Positions 45,005 through 57,960 are shown, counted from the first letter of the stretch. The stretch is 64,000 bases of DNA from Burkholderiales bacterium (GCA_026399835.1 JAPLQE010000017.1:1-64000); one strand, 5' to 3'. Notes: generated by a model from the letters alone, not told the origin. A program made the numbers and translations.

Positions 45005-45931
45005 ATGCCTACGCACTCCGGCGCCGTTCTCTTGGATCCTCGCAGACGCGCGGCGGTGGCGACCGCGCTGATCGCCACGCTGCCCGCCGGCGCAGCCGCC
45101 CAGGCGCCCAGGCCGGAACTCGCCCTCGGTGTCGAGCAGCGCGCCTGGATCGCCGCCCACCCCGTGGTGCGCTGGACCGCGATCTTCGAGGCGCAGCCCT
45201 ACCTCTCCTACCGGGGCGGCCCGCCCCGGGGCATCGTCGTCGATCTCCTCGCGCGCGCGAGCGAGCTCACCGGACTGCGCTTCGAGTATCGGCCGTCGGC
45301 GACCCACGAAGAAGGCCTGGCGCGGCTGCGCGACGGCGGCGTCGACCTGATCCCGATGCTCGGACGCACGCCCCCGCGGCTCGGTGAGTTCGCGTTCACC
45401 GAACCGTACGCGACCTATCCGATCGGCCTCTTCACGCGGCGCCGCTTCGGCTACCTCGAGTCGCCCGCGGACCTCGCCGGCCTGAAGGTCGGCGTGCCCT
45501 ACGGGCTCGACACGATGATCTCGGCTGCCGCACCCAACGCCGTCACGGTCCGCTTCGAGGACCTGGCCGAGGGCGTGCGCGCGCTGGCTGCCCGGCGCAT
45601 CGACGTGCTCGCCGGCGCGGTGCCGGTCCTTCGATACTGGATCCTCAAGCTCGGCGCCGACGACCTGTGGCTGCAGGGCATGCTGCCGGTGTCGTCTTCG
45701 CTCGCCATGGCCGGCGCGCCGTCTTCGGCCCCGATGATCGGCGTGATGGACGCCGTGCTGCGCCGCATCCATGCCCCCGAACGGCGCGAGCTGATCGACG
45801 CCTGGATGCAGGCCGAGCCCGACTGGACCGGCCGGATCGCCGGCCCCGCCGCCACCGTCGCCCTCGCGGCCGTCGCCGGCACGGGCTGGTGGCTGTACCG
45901 CCGGCGCGCACGGACGCGCGGAGGCGGGTAG
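45005..45931 (+). CDS. Orphan periplasmic binding-fold (PBPb) protein with a C-terminal membrane helix
   Basis: 308 residues. After a signal peptide, LGVEQRAWIAAHPVVRWTAI starts a family 3 binding domain as seen in EvgS-like sensors (the 'ERAWLAAHP' start). GIVVDLLARASELTGLRFEY and DGGVDLIPMLGRTPPRLGEF follow. A single transmembrane helix (ATVALAAVAGTGWWLYRRRA) ends the protein with no kinase or GGDEF domain behind it. It may be a sensor truncated after the membrane helix or a membrane-anchored solute receptor. Confidence 0.7.
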   Translation: MPTHSGAVLLDPRRRAAVATALIATLPAGAAAQAPRPELALGVEQRAWIAAHPVVRWTAIFEAQPYLSYRGGPPRGIVVDLLARASELTGLRFEYRPSATHEEGLARLRDGGVDLIPMLGRTPPRLGEFAFTEPYATYPIGLFTRRRFGYLESPADLAGLKVGVPYGLDTMISAAAPNAVTVRFEDLAEGVRALAARRIDVLAGAVPVLRYWILKLGADDLWLQGMLPVSSSLAMAGAPSSAPMIGVMDAVLRRIHAPERRELIDAWMQAEPDWTGRIAGPAATVALAAVAGTGWWLYRRRARTRGGG

Positions 45932-48878
<2,947 letters not shown>

Positions 48879-48882
<4 letters not shown>

Positions 48883-49808
48883 AAGCGGAAGGTGGCCCCC
48901 AGCGTGGGGCCGCCCAGCGTCACCCGGCGGAACACCTCGCGGTCCTGGTCCTGCAGGCCGAGATGGCGCCACGCGAACAGCAGCTCGCCCCAGCCGAACG
49001 CGTAGGACGCGCCCGCGAAGGCCTGCCAAGTGAATCGCGAGGTGCCGGTGCCGACGTCCACGTACCAGGGCACGGCCCAGCGCGAGTCGATCTGCCAGCG
49101 GCCGCGCGCACCGATCACGCCGTCGACGACGTCGCGTGCAGCACCGAGGCTGCCGCTGCGGGCGAGCACCGGCGTGCCGTCGGGCAGCGAGACCGAGGCC
49201 GACAGCGTCCAGTCGACGTTCGCTTCCAGCCTGCCGACACGCAGGCCGGCGATCGCGTCGAGTCGATAGGCGCCGTCCTCGACCAGCGCGTAGCCGCCGG
49301 TCACGTTCCAGAGCGCTGCCTTCAGCGTCGACTGCGAAGTGCTGCCGACGCTGGCGTCGAGCCCGGGCAGCCGGTTGCCGCCGACGGACACGCCGTTCAG
49401 CCGACTGCCTTCGCCCGAGACGCGCAGCCCGATGAAGTCGGCCATCGCGGACCACGGGCCGCGGCGCGCCTCCCCGGCGAGCATCGCCGCGAAGTTCAGC
49501 TGCGAGAGGTAGCGGTTCGGGCCGATCTCGGTGTCGAGGCTGCCGTCGGGCGCCGCGCCGATGCCGCCGCCCGTCCCGCCTCCCGCACCGCCGCCGCCTC
49601 CGCCGCCGATCCCGGGCAGCGGGTACTCGATCTTCGCGTTGACCGTGGGCAGCCAGACATAGGGCGTCAACGAGAACCGCCATTCGCCGTCCGGGGCGCG
49701 GGCGGCCTGTGCCGCGGACGGTGACGGCACGGCGCTCGCGGCGACGGCCAGGCCCAGGGCCGCGGCGGCATGAAGGCGCATGCGAAGGGCGGGGCGGGCA
49801 GGGCTCAT
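48879..49808 (-). CDS. Outer-membrane beta-barrel protein with Gly-rich loop
   Basis: 309 residues with a signal peptide (ending SAAQA). WRFSLTPYVWLPTVNAKIEY opens a series of amphipathic beta-strands, and the protein ends in LGATFRF with a terminal Phe, as is usual for outer-membrane barrels. A Gly-only stretch of about 20 residues interrupted by Ala and Thr sits between the first two strands and would be a surface loop. No specific function is known. AGGAG lies about 8 nt before the ATG. Confidence 0.8.
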
Positions 49809-49992
49809 CCGGGTCTCCTGGTCGGGGCGTCCGTCGGCACAGCGGACCCCGCGGATGCTGCCATGCACGCGCCGCGCAGGAAGGCTTGCTGCACCATCGG
49901 GCAGCGGCCCTGCACCTCGGGGCCGTCGCGCGCCCGCGCCGGCGTGCGGGATCGATTGCCCCAAGATGGCGCGGCAGGTACCGTGAGGGCAC

Positions 49993-51705
49993 ATGCGGGG
50001 AAAGACGGATACGTTGAGGTGCGCGCGGCGGCAGCGCGGCCGCGCGCGGCGTGGCGTCGGGTCGCTGCGGGCGTTCGCGGTGGTGGCCGTGCTCGCGACC
50101 GCGCTCGCCGCCACCGCCGCCCGAGCCCAGTCGCCGCCCCCATCGCTGACCGCGCCGCTGCCCGACTTCGCCGAGCTCGAGGCTGCCGGCGCCCGCATCG
50201 GCGCCATCCGCATCCGCGCGCTCGACGTCTTCGACACGTCGGATCCCGCCGAGTCCAACGTGATCTTCCGCGCGGCCAACGCCCTGCACATCCGCACGCG
50301 CCCCTGGCTGATCGAAGGCTCGCTGCTGTTCCGCACCGGCGAGCCGGTCTCGGTCAAGCGCATCGAGGAGACCGAGCGCGTGTTGCGCGCGACGCGCTCG
50401 CTCTTCGACGTCCAGATCCGCCCGACCGCGGTGAACGAGGGCGTCGTCGACATCGAGGTCGTCACCCGGGACACCTGGACCTTCGACCCCGGATTCTCCG
50501 CGAGCCGCGCGGGCGGCTCGAACGCCACGTCGTACGCGCTGCGGGAGTACAACCTCCTCGGCACCGGCCTGGGCATCTCGTTCGGGCGCTTCAGCAACGT
50601 CGACCGCTCGGGCAACGAGTTCGCCATCGGCGGCGAGCGGCTGTTCGGCAGCACGGTGAGCGCCTCGTTCCTGCAGGCGAGCAACAGCGACGGCAGCCGC
50701 CTGGCGACCCGCCTGGTGCGGCCCTTCCACGAGCTCGACGCCCGCTGGGCCGCCGGCATCACCGCGTCCTTCGACGACCGCGTCGACCCGCTCTACCGCT
50801 CGGGCGAGGTCGTCTCGCGCTACCGCCGCACCGAGGACCGCGTCGAGGCCTTCGGCGGCCTGTCCGAGGGCCTGGTCGACGGCTGGGTGAGGCGCTGGTC
50901 GGCGGGCGTGTCGATGCTGCGCGACACATGGGGCCCGGAGCCCGGCTTCGTGCCGCCGCCGGTGCTGCCCGTCGACGAGACGCTGGTCGCGCCGTTCCTG
51001 CGCATGGAGACGATCGAGGACCGCTTCGTCACCTCGCGCAACCTCAACCAGATGGGGCGCCCCGAGTTCCTGCCGATGGGCCTACAGACCGTGCTGCAGA
51101 TCGGCTATGCCTCGCAGGCCTTCGGCTCGACGCGCGATGCGCTGCTCTACGCGGCCAGCATCTCGCGCGGCTTCGAGCCCGGTCCGCGCCAGACGATGCT
51201 CGCCTCGGCGAAGCTCGAGGGCCGCTACGCCGACGGTGCGATCGAGCGCCAGCGGCTCGGCGGGCAGCTGCAGTACTTCCTGCCGCAGGGGCGGCGCTGG
51301 CTGTTCTACACCGGGCTGTCGGGAGACGTGCTGACCCACCCGGGCCCGCTCGACATGCTGACGCTGGGCGGCGACAACGGACTGCGCGGCTATCCGCTGC
51401 GCTACCAGGCCGGCACGCGGCGCGCGCTGCTGACGCTCGAGGAGCGCTTCTACTCCGACCTCTACGTCTTTCGCCTGTTCCGCGTCGGCGGCGCCGGCTT
51501 CGTCGACGTCGGCCGGGCCTGGGGCGGCCCGAACGCCGGCCCCGAATCCGAGCGCTGGCTGGCCGACGCGGGGTTCGGCCTGCGGATCTTCAGCGTGCGC
51601 TCCGCGTTCAGCAACGTGCTGCACGTGGACCTCGCGTTCCCGCTGGACGGCGACTCCAGCGTGAAGAGGGTCCAGTTCCTGGTGAAGACCCGCACGAGCT
51701 TCTGA
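49993..51705 (+). CDS. BamA/TamA-like outer-membrane protein (Omp85 superfamily)
   Basis: 570 residues: signal peptide (ending AARAQ), one or two POTRA-like units (IRIRALDVFDTSDPAESNVI, LLFRTGEPVSVKRIEETERV and LFDVQIRPTAVNEGVVDIEV), and a 16-strand-type barrel with LGGDNGLRGYPLRYQAGTRR, which contains the RGYP (VRGF-like) motif of Omp85 proteins. It may insert or export other surface proteins. Divergent from the Gly-loop barrel. GTGAGGG before the ATG. Confidence 0.87.
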   Translation: MRGKTDTLRCARRQRGRARRGVGSLRAFAVVAVLATALAATAARAQSPPPSLTAPLPDFAELEAAGARIGAIRIRALDVFDTSDPAESNVIFRAANALHIRTRPWLIEGSLLFRTGEPVSVKRIEETERVLRATRSLFDVQIRPTAVNEGVVDIEVVTRDTWTFDPGFSASRAGGSNATSYALREYNLLGTGLGISFGRFSNVDRSGNEFAIGGERLFGSTVSASFLQASNSDGSRLATRLVRPFHELDARWAAGITASFDDRVDPLYRSGEVVSRYRRTEDRVEAFGGLSEGLVDGWVRRWSAGVSMLRDTWGPEPGFVPPPVLPVDETLVAPFLRMETIEDRFVTSRNLNQMGRPEFLPMGLQTVLQIGYASQAFGSTRDALLYAASISRGFEPGPRQTMLASAKLEGRYADGAIERQRLGGQLQYFLPQGRRWLFYTGLSGDVLTHPGPLDMLTLGGDNGLRGYPLRYQAGTRRALLTLEERFYSDLYVFRLFRVGGAGFVDVGRAWGGPNAGPESERWLADAGFGLRIFSVRSAFSNVLHVDLAFPLDGDSSVKRVQFLVKTRTSF

Positions 51706-51818
51706 AGCGGCGCTGCAGGGACCACCGGTCGGCCTGGCCCTCCCGCCGCGCTTGCCGAGGCCCGTCACGGGGCCGCGCGGGCGGAGAGTCCGGACACGTC
51801 CTCGACCCGGATCCGATC

Positions 51819-54398
51819 ATGCCGACCCCAGCCTCCCCCCGCACGCTGTCCGCGCCACTGCTCGTGGCCCTGCTGCTCTCCGCCTGTGGTGGCGGTGGGG
51901 GGGCGCCGTCCGCGGGTGATCCGGCCGCGGCCGCGCCGGCGGCGGCCCAGGCGCCCGCCGCGGCGCCCGCCGAGTCGTTCACGCTCTCCGGCACGGCCGC
52001 CATCGGCGCGCCGCTGCCCGATGCGACCGTGACGCTGCGCGATGCCACCGGCCGGGTGCTCGTCACCACCGCCGACGCCGCCGGTCGCTTCACCTTCACC
52101 GGCCTGCAGGCGAGCTCGCAGGTGGTGCAGCTGACGGCGAGCGCGCAGCTCGGCCAGCGCCAGGTGGTGCACTTCGCGCTGCTGCCCGGCCTCTCCGCGA
52201 GCGGGACCGCGAACGTGACGCCGCTGACCACCGCGATCTCCGCGCTCGCGGGTCCCACCGCGCTGCCGTCCGATCTCGAGGCCGCGCAGCTCGCCGCGCT
52301 GTCGCCCGATGCGGTGCGCGCCGCCACCGAGCAGGTCGGCTTCGCGATCGCGCCGCTCGCCGGACGCCTCGTGGCGGCCGGCTTCGATCCGCTCCTCACC
52401 GCCTTCGATGCGAATGGCCAAGGCGCCGACCTGCTGCTCGACCACGTCGAGATCACCGTGCGCGAGGATGCCGTCTACATCGCCAACAAGATGGCGGTCG
52501 GCGCGGCCGAAGCCGAGGCGACCACCGCCGGCACGGCACGCATTCCGCGCACCGCCTCCACCGCGCCCAAGAGCGCGGCGCGAGCGGGCAAGGCGGCCAC
52601 GGACGGCGTCACCCAGGTCGCCGACACCGCCACCAACACCGAGGGCTTCGACGACCTGATCGCGCGCTTCACCGCCTGCTTCCGCGTCCCCGCGGCCCAG
52701 CGGCTGACGAACCGAACCCAGACCAGCGCGACGCTGCATCCGGACTGCGCGGGCCTGGCCGCTCCCGGTTACCTGCACAACGGCGCCGACTTCATGGTGC
52801 GCTGGGCACGTGCGCTGAACGCCGTCTCGGTCGACACCGCGAGCGGTGCCACCTTCGCTCGGCCCGAGGTGCGGCTGCGCATCGCCGAGTCGCCCGAGCG
52901 CATCGCGGTGAACCTGAACTTCCGCGACGTCGACGGCAACGGCTACACCACGCCCGAGATCATCGAGCGGCAGCCCGACGGCTCGTGGAAGCTGTACGGC
53001 AACCGCCGCGCGGCCGCCGGCTACGTCGAGTCGACGCTCAGCCACCGCACCGACCTCACGCGCGCGCCGGTGTTTCCGACCTGGGGCACCGCGTACAACA
53101 ACGTCAACACCAGCCAGATCGAGGCGGGCTTCCGGCTCTCCTTCGACCCGCGCCTGAGCTTCGGCAGCGACGGCAGCGTGCAGTACCCGATCACCGACCT
53201 CACGACCGCCACCGGTTACGGCAGCAGCACGTACGCGCAGGTCGCTGCCGCCGCGCAGACCGCCGGCCGCACCAGCGTGCGCTGCGTGGTCGTCACCGGG
53301 CCCGGACGCTTCGACGCCGGCGGCACCAAGTGGATGGGCTTCTTCCCGCACGGGCTGGTGCTCAAGCGCCCGACGAGCTCGGCGGCGCAGGACTACCTCG
53401 CGATCGACGCGAGGCTGTCGTCCGCGACGCGCCAGGCGCTCGCCGCGAAGGCGGTCGGCGACACGGTGCCCGAGGCCGGCAACGGCGTGAACACGGGCTT
53501 CTGCGGCAACGGCACCACCACCTCGAGCAGCCCGAACTACACGGTCGAGGTCGAGGCGCTGCGCAACCAGGTCAATCCGCTGACCGGCGCGGTCGATGCA
53601 TCGATCGACGGCCGCGACGTCGCCTGGAACACCGGCCCGCGCTATGCCCGGGTCAAGCCCGACGCGGCGATGATCGAGACGCTGTCGTCGAATCCGCTGG
53701 TCACCTTCCACGTCATCGACACCGCTGGCGTGCTCCGGATGCGCTTCAGCACCCGCTTCCTCGGCGAGCTGCCGCCGGTCTCGACGATGCGCGACCTGGT
53801 CGCGCTCAAGAAGGTCTCGCTGCTCGATCGCGCCACCATCGGCCGCTACCTCGACTTCGAAGGCGGTGGCGTCGACACCGCCACCGACCTGTCCAGCGTC
53901 AGCGCGTCCTGGACCACCACGCCGAACGCGTTCGGCGCCGACGGCATCGGCTTCTATTCCGAGGTCTACCGCTCGGTGCCCGGGCGGGGCCTGAGCGGGC
54001 CGCTGTCGGTCTGGGCGGAGAACCAGGCCAACGGCCGCACCAGCGGGCTGTGGGCGTCGGACGACGACCTCGCCACCGCGCTGGACGCCACGCCCGGCAC
54101 CAACTTCTACTGGTGGAACTCGGCCTTCGCCAACGAACCGGGCGGTGCCGACTGCACGACGCTCGGCGCGGCGATGGTATCGAACGAGACGATCTTCGTC
54201 GGACGCGGGGTCCGCTCGATCGAGGACCGCACGATCGTCAAGCGGATGCTCGGCACCAGCGGACTGTCGCGGGCCTGCCTGGGCAACGGGGCGGGCGCGG
54301 GCACACGCGCGGCGCTCGATCGCGAGATCTGGACGCGGACCTACACCGACAAGAACGTGCGGGTCTACGTCTACACGCAGAACAAGACCTTCCGCTGA
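51819..54398 (+). CDS. Large surface lipoprotein with Ig-like domain
   Basis: 859 residues. The signal peptide ends in a lipobox (LLLSAC, Cys23) followed by a Gly/Ala/Pro linker. Residues 50-110 form a carboxypeptidase-regulatory-like (Ig) domain (IGAPLPDATVTLRDATGRVL). The rest is a large soluble region with no clear family: conserved-looking parts are NFRDVDGNGYTTPEIIE and WTTTPNAFGADGIGFYSEVY. The gene lies behind the Omp85 gene, which may help its surface exposure (inference). Similar lipoproteins occur in Burkholderiales genomes. Confidence 0.75.
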   Translation: MPTPASPRTLSAPLLVALLLSACGGGGGAPSAGDPAAAAPAAAQAPAAAPAESFTLSGTAAIGAPLPDATVTLRDATGRVLVTTADAAGRFTFTGLQASSQVVQLTASAQLGQRQVVHFALLPGLSASGTANVTPLTTAISALAGPTALPSDLEAAQLAALSPDAVRAATEQVGFAIAPLAGRLVAAGFDPLLTAFDANGQGADLLLDHVEITVREDAVYIANKMAVGAAEAEATTAGTARIPRTASTAPKSAARAGKAATDGVTQVADTATNTEGFDDLIARFTACFRVPAAQRLTNRTQTSATLHPDCAGLAAPGYLHNGADFMVRWARALNAVSVDTASGATFARPEVRLRIAESPERIAVNLNFRDVDGNGYTTPEIIERQPDGSWKLYGNRRAAAGYVESTLSHRTDLTRAPVFPTWGTAYNNVNTSQIEAGFRLSFDPRLSFGSDGSVQYPITDLTTATGYGSSTYAQVAAAAQTAGRTSVRCVVVTGPGRFDAGGTKWMGFFPHGLVLKRPTSSAAQDYLAIDARLSSATRQALAAKAVGDTVPEAGNGVNTGFCGNGTTTSSSPNYTVEVEALRNQVNPLTGAVDASIDGRDVAWNTGPRYARVKPDAAMIETLSSNPLVTFHVIDTAGVLRMRFSTRFLGELPPVSTMRDLVALKKVSLLDRATIGRYLDFEGGGVDTATDLSSVSASWTTTPNAFGADGIGFYSEVYRSVPGRGLSGPLSVWAENQANGRTSGLWASDDDLATALDATPGTNFYWWNSAFANEPGGADCTTLGAAMVSNETIFVGRGVRSIEDRTIVKRMLGTSGLSRACLGNGAGAGTRAALDREIWTRTYTDKNVRVYVYTQNKTFR

Positions 54399-54439
54399 CG
54401 CAGGGCGGTGGGCGTGCCATGCCGCGATACGATCGCGGC

Positions 54440-55063
54440 ATGGACGACACCGATCGACAGGACCGCGGCCCGGTGCTGCTCGTCGCCGAAGACCTCGGTG
54501 CGGGCGGCCCCGGGCCGCCGCTTTTCCGGGGCCTCTCGCTCGCGCTCGGACCCGGCCTGTGCCTGGTGCGCGGCGGCGACGGGCGCGGCAAGACCACGCT
54601 GCTGCGGCTGCTGGCAGGCCTGCAGCCCCCGGCCGCGGGTCGCGTGCACGTGCCGGCGGGCACGCCCTGGCTCGCCGACGCCTCGGACGCCTCGGACGAC
54701 GATCGCCGAGCCCGGGACTGGCTCGCCGCGCGCCGCGCGGCGCTCGCGCCCTGGGACGACCGGCGCGAGCGCACCCTCGTCGAAGCCTTCGCCCTCGGCG
54801 AGCACCTCGACAAGGAACTGTTCCGGCTGTCGACCGGCACCCGGCGCAAGCTGGCGCTCGTGGCGGCCTTCGCCGGCGGCGCGCCGGTGACCCTGCTCGA
54901 CATGCCGTTCGCCGCCCTCGATGCGCCGTCGCGCGAGGCGCTCGGCGCGCTGCTCGCCGAGGCCGCCTCGCATCCGTCGCGCGCCTGGGTGGTCGCCGAT
55001 TTCGAGCGGCCCGAAGCGATGGCCGGCCTGCGGCTGTCGGCCGAGATCGACCTCGGCGACTGA
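54440..55063 (+). CDS. Orphan degenerate ABC ATPase (CcmA-sized)
   Basis: 207 residues, the size of CcmA. Walker A RGGDGRGKTTLLRLLAG is intact. The signature is LSTGTRRKLALVAAF. In Walker B the sequence is VTLLDMPFAALD: Met155 replaces the catalytic Glu. The H-loop His is also missing (WVVADFERPE). No permease gene is nearby. It may bind but not hydrolyse ATP, or be on the way to loss. An in-frame ATG 21 nt upstream is possible. Confidence 0.75.
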   Translation: MDDTDRQDRGPVLLVAEDLGAGGPGPPLFRGLSLALGPGLCLVRGGDGRGKTTLLRLLAGLQPPAAGRVHVPAGTPWLADASDASDDDRRARDWLAARRAALAPWDDRRERTLVEAFALGEHLDKELFRLSTGTRRKLALVAAFAGGAPVTLLDMPFAALDAPSREALGALLAEAASHPSRAWVVADFERPEAMAGLRLSAEIDLGD

Positions 55064-55244
55064 GCACGCGGCGCCCGTCCGCGCCGGCCGCGCACCGGCC
55101 AGGCCCGTGGTGGCGTACCGGACTCGCGGCGGCGCGCGTGGACGCGCCCGCCGAATTCGGGTACTCCTCTACCCCGGCGAGCCGCACCGCACCGGACGGC
55201 CGACTGCGACGGGCGCATGCCCGCGCCCATAACGAGGAGACCTC

Positions 55245-56261
55245 ATGACCGACGTTTCGCGTCCGCCTCTTGTCCTTCGCGAGCCGGCCGCCCCGCGCCG
55301 CCGCGCGCTCGCCGCAGGCGGGGCGCTCGCTCTCGGCGCGGCGCTGCCCGGCGCCGCCCGCGCGCAGTCCGACTGGCCGTCGCGCCCGGTGCGTCTGGTC
55401 GTGCCGTTCCCGGCCGGCGGCGCTGCCGACCTCGGCGCACGTGCCGTCGCCGCGCAACTCGCAACGCTCTTCGGCAAGCCCGTGCCGGTCGAGAACCGGG
55501 CGGGTGCCGACGGTGCGGTCGCCGCGCTCGAGGTCGTCAAGTCCCCCGCCGACGGCCACTCGCTGTACTTCGGCACGGCGACCTCGATGTCCTACACGCC
55601 CTCGATCCGGAAGAGCCCGCCCTACGACCCGGTGGCCGACTTCACGCCGATCTCCAACGTCTGCGTGTTCACCTTCTACCTCGCGGTCGCCCCGACCGTG
55701 CCCGCCAACACGCTCGCCGAGTTCGTCGCGCACGTGAAGGCGAATCCGGGCAAGTTGGCCTACGCCACGGGCAACAGCACCGGCATCCTCGCCACCGCGC
55801 AGCTCGTCGCGAGCAACAAGCTCGAGATGACGCACGTGCCGTACAAGGGCGAAGCGCAGGCCGTGGTCGACCTGGTGGGCGGGCGCGTGCAGGCGATGTT
55901 CGCGACCCCGGCGGTGCTGCCGCAGCTGCTCGAGCGCAAGTTCAGGCTGCTCGCGGTGCTGCTGCCGCAGCGCACCCGCGCGTTCCCGGACGTGCCGACG
56001 ATGATCGAGGCCGGCCAGCCGCTGGTGAACATCTCGCCGTGGGGCGGGCTGTTCGGGCCCGCGAAGCTGCCGCGCGAGCTGGTCGACCGGATCTCGCGCG
56101 ACTTCAACGTGGTGATGCGTCGCCCGGACGTCGTCGAGCAGTTCGACAAGCTCGGGCTGCTGCCGCTGCCATCCACGCCCGACGAGCTCGCCGGCATCGT
56201 GCGCGATCAGCTCGGCGTCTTCTCGCGGGCGATGCGCGACGCGGGGATCCAGCAGGAGTGA
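55245..56261 (+). CDS. Bug-family (TctC) periplasmic solute-binding protein
   Basis: 338 residues. After a signal peptide with an Arg-Arg-Arg stretch (ending ARAQS), WPSRPVRLVVPFPAGGAADL and VENRAGADGAVAALEVVKSP are the usual Bug start. YKGEAQAVVDLVGGRVQAMF is the next conserved block. Such receptors bind carboxylates for tripartite tricarboxylate transporters or act in signalling; Burkholderiales encode tens to hundreds. No tctA/tctB is nearby. GAGGAGA 6 nt before the ATG. Confidence 0.92.
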   Translation: MTDVSRPPLVLREPAAPRRRALAAGGALALGAALPGAARAQSDWPSRPVRLVVPFPAGGAADLGARAVAAQLATLFGKPVPVENRAGADGAVAALEVVKSPADGHSLYFGTATSMSYTPSIRKSPPYDPVADFTPISNVCVFTFYLAVAPTVPANTLAEFVAHVKANPGKLAYATGNSTGILATAQLVASNKLEMTHVPYKGEAQAVVDLVGGRVQAMFATPAVLPQLLERKFRLLAVLLPQRTRAFPDVPTMIEAGQPLVNISPWGGLFGPAKLPRELVDRISRDFNVVMRRPDVVEQFDKLGLLPLPSTPDELAGIVRDQLGVFSRAMRDAGIQQE

Positions 56262-56286
56262 GCCGGGCGCGGACCCGTGCGGGCGC

Positions 56287-57147
56287 CTACTGCGGCCCGC
56301 CGGTGTCCAGCGACCAGCCGGCCCCCGCGTCCTGGGCCAGCACCTCGGCCAGCACCGGCAGGGTCGTGGCCATCGCGGCCTTCAGCGTCCACGGCGGGTT
56401 GACGACGAACAGGCCGCTGCCGTGCAGCCCGAGGCCGTCCTCGGACGGCGCCCGCACGGTCAGCGTCGCGTGCAGCCAGCGCAGATCGGGCAGCCGGGTG
56501 AGCCGGCGCACCAACTCCGCGGGCTCGCGGCGCTGCACCTTCGGATACCAGATCGCGTAGCAGCCGGTCGCGAAGCGCCCGAGCGCGTCGATCAGGGTGT
56601 CGGCCGTGCGCGCGTAGTCGCGCTTGTCCTCGTAGGACGGGTCGATCAGCACCAGCGCGCGCCGCGGCGGCGGCGGCAGCCACTTGCGCAGGCCCGCGAA
56701 GCCGTCGGCCGCATCGATGATCGTGCGCCGCGTCGCGTCGCGCCCGAGCGCGGCGACATTCTGCGCGAGCGCCACGCCCTCGTTGCCGTGCAGCTCGAAG
56801 AGCCTCAGGCGGTCGCCGTCGCGCAGGTGGCGCAGCGCGATCAGCGGCGAGCCGGGATAGGTGCGCAGCTCGCCGTCCGCGTTCTCGGTGCGCACCACCG
56901 CGAGGTAGTCGGCGACCGGCTCGGGCAGGTGCTCGCGCCCCCAGATCCGGCCGATGCCGTCGGCGAACTCGCTGCGCTTGGTGGCCCACTCGCCGTCGAG
57001 CGCATAGACGCCCGCGCCGGCGTGAGTGTCGATCACCCAGAACGACGTGTCCTTGGACGCGAGGTGGCGCAGCAGGTGCACCAGCACGACGTGCTTGAGG
57101 ACGTCGGCATGGTTGCCGGCGTGGAAGGCATGGCGGTAGCTGAACAT
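56287..57147 (-). CDS. rlmJ: 23S rRNA (adenine2030-N6)-methyltransferase RlmJ
   Basis: 286 residues. MFSYRHAFHAGNHADVLKHV is the nearly invariant start of RlmJ. SPLIALRHLRDGDRLRLFEL is the SAM-binding region and LVLIDPSYEDKRDYARTADT holds the DPxY catalytic motif (DPSY here instead of DPPY). It methylates A2030 of 23S rRNA. It is the last clear core gene before the accessory island. Confidence 0.93.
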   Translation of the reverse strand: MFSYRHAFHAGNHADVLKHVVLVHLLRHLASKDTSFWVIDTHAGAGVYALDGEWATKRSEFADGIGRIWGREHLPEPVADYLAVVRTENADGELRTYPGSPLIALRHLRDGDRLRLFELHGNEGVALAQNVAALGRDATRRTIIDAADGFAGLRKWLPPPPRRALVLIDPSYEDKRDYARTADTLIDALGRFATGCYAIWYPKVQRREPAELVRRLTRLPDLRWLHATLTVRAPSEDGLGLHGSGLFVVNPPWTLKAAMATTLPVLAEVLAQDAGAGWSLDTGGPQ

Positions 57148-57434
57148 GGGGTCCGGAGGTGGGGCGTCGGCGCTGTCTGCAGGTTTGTTGCGCCGGGTGC
57201 GTGCGGCCCGGGCTGCGGGGGCGGGCGCGCCCAGGAGTCTAGCGCGCGCTCGCCGGTGTCCAGTCGGTGCGATGCGGCGCTCCGCTCAGTGCCGGCCCAG
57301 GAGCGCCGAGTTCGTCGTCCCTGATGATTCGTTTCATCCCACAGCGAGCGTGTGTGGGGTGGGTTCGTGGCGATGAGACAGGCGCATTCGGGCGAGTTTC
57401 GGACCGACATACAGGCGTTGTTCGCCGCCTACCG
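57148..57434. other. Gene-free stretch between rlmJ and the IS remnants
   Basis: No supported gene. The part next to rlmJ is GC-rich and will contain its promoter. From about 57320 the base composition changes, with TTCGTTTCATCCCAC and GTGTGTGGGGTGGG, which may be what is left of the IS5 element's end. I could not identify a terminal inverted repeat. Confidence 0.4.
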
Positions 57435-57905
57435 CTATCGCCGCCATGGCCGAAGCAGGCGCAAGAAGGCCCGCAGGCCTTTCGCACGAATCATCCGCAG
57501 CAGCCAGCGGATGTTGTAGCCCGCCGCGCACAGCACCGCGTGGATCTTGTCGCCGATCTCGCCCCTCAGATGGCAGCGGCCCAGCCGGTGATCGGCCTTC
57601 AGGTGTCCGATCACCGGCTCGATCGCCTGGCGCCGCTTGAGGGTCTTGAGCTCGAGTTCGGTGAGCCTGTCGTCGAAGGCGCACGCGCCCACGATCAGGT
57701 TGCCGCGCAGGGTCGTGGCGATCCCCACCTTCGAGCCGAACTCGTACGGCGTTCTGGCCTTGCCCTTGCTCATGCAGACGACTTCCGGGGCGTGCCAGCT
57801 GTAGCGCTTCTGGGTCTTGCGTGTCGCGGTCTGCTCGAACACCCGCTTCGCCTTAGCCAGCGTGTCTCGGATCGCCTGCGTGAGCGTCGTCAGGTATGAG
57901 CCAGC
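57435..57905 (-). mobile_element. IS5-family transposase remnant with internal deletion
   Basis: The reading frame YLTTLTQAIRDTLAKAKRVF, then YSWHAPEVVCMSKGKARTPY and EFGSKVGIATTL are the middle of an IS5-family transposase. After LIVGACAF it skips about 50 residues containing the second catalytic Asp and rejoins at LKRRQAIEPVIGHLKADHRL, followed by GRCHLRGEIGDKIHAVLCAA and NIRWLLRMI, the conserved C-terminus with the catalytic Glu. The N-terminal third of the transposase is missing. Non-functional. Confidence 0.82.
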
Positions 57906-57960
57906 GCGACTTCCTGGACGAGCGGCGTAGGGTCGGCCCTAGATAGGGTCGCCCCTGACT

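Noticed and set aside
51765-55835. Open frame of about 1350 codons antisense to the lipoprotein and following genes
   Set aside because: Composition is dominated by Arg, Gly, Ala and Val from codon-position bias, it crosses four well-supported plus-strand genes, and it has no recognisable domain.
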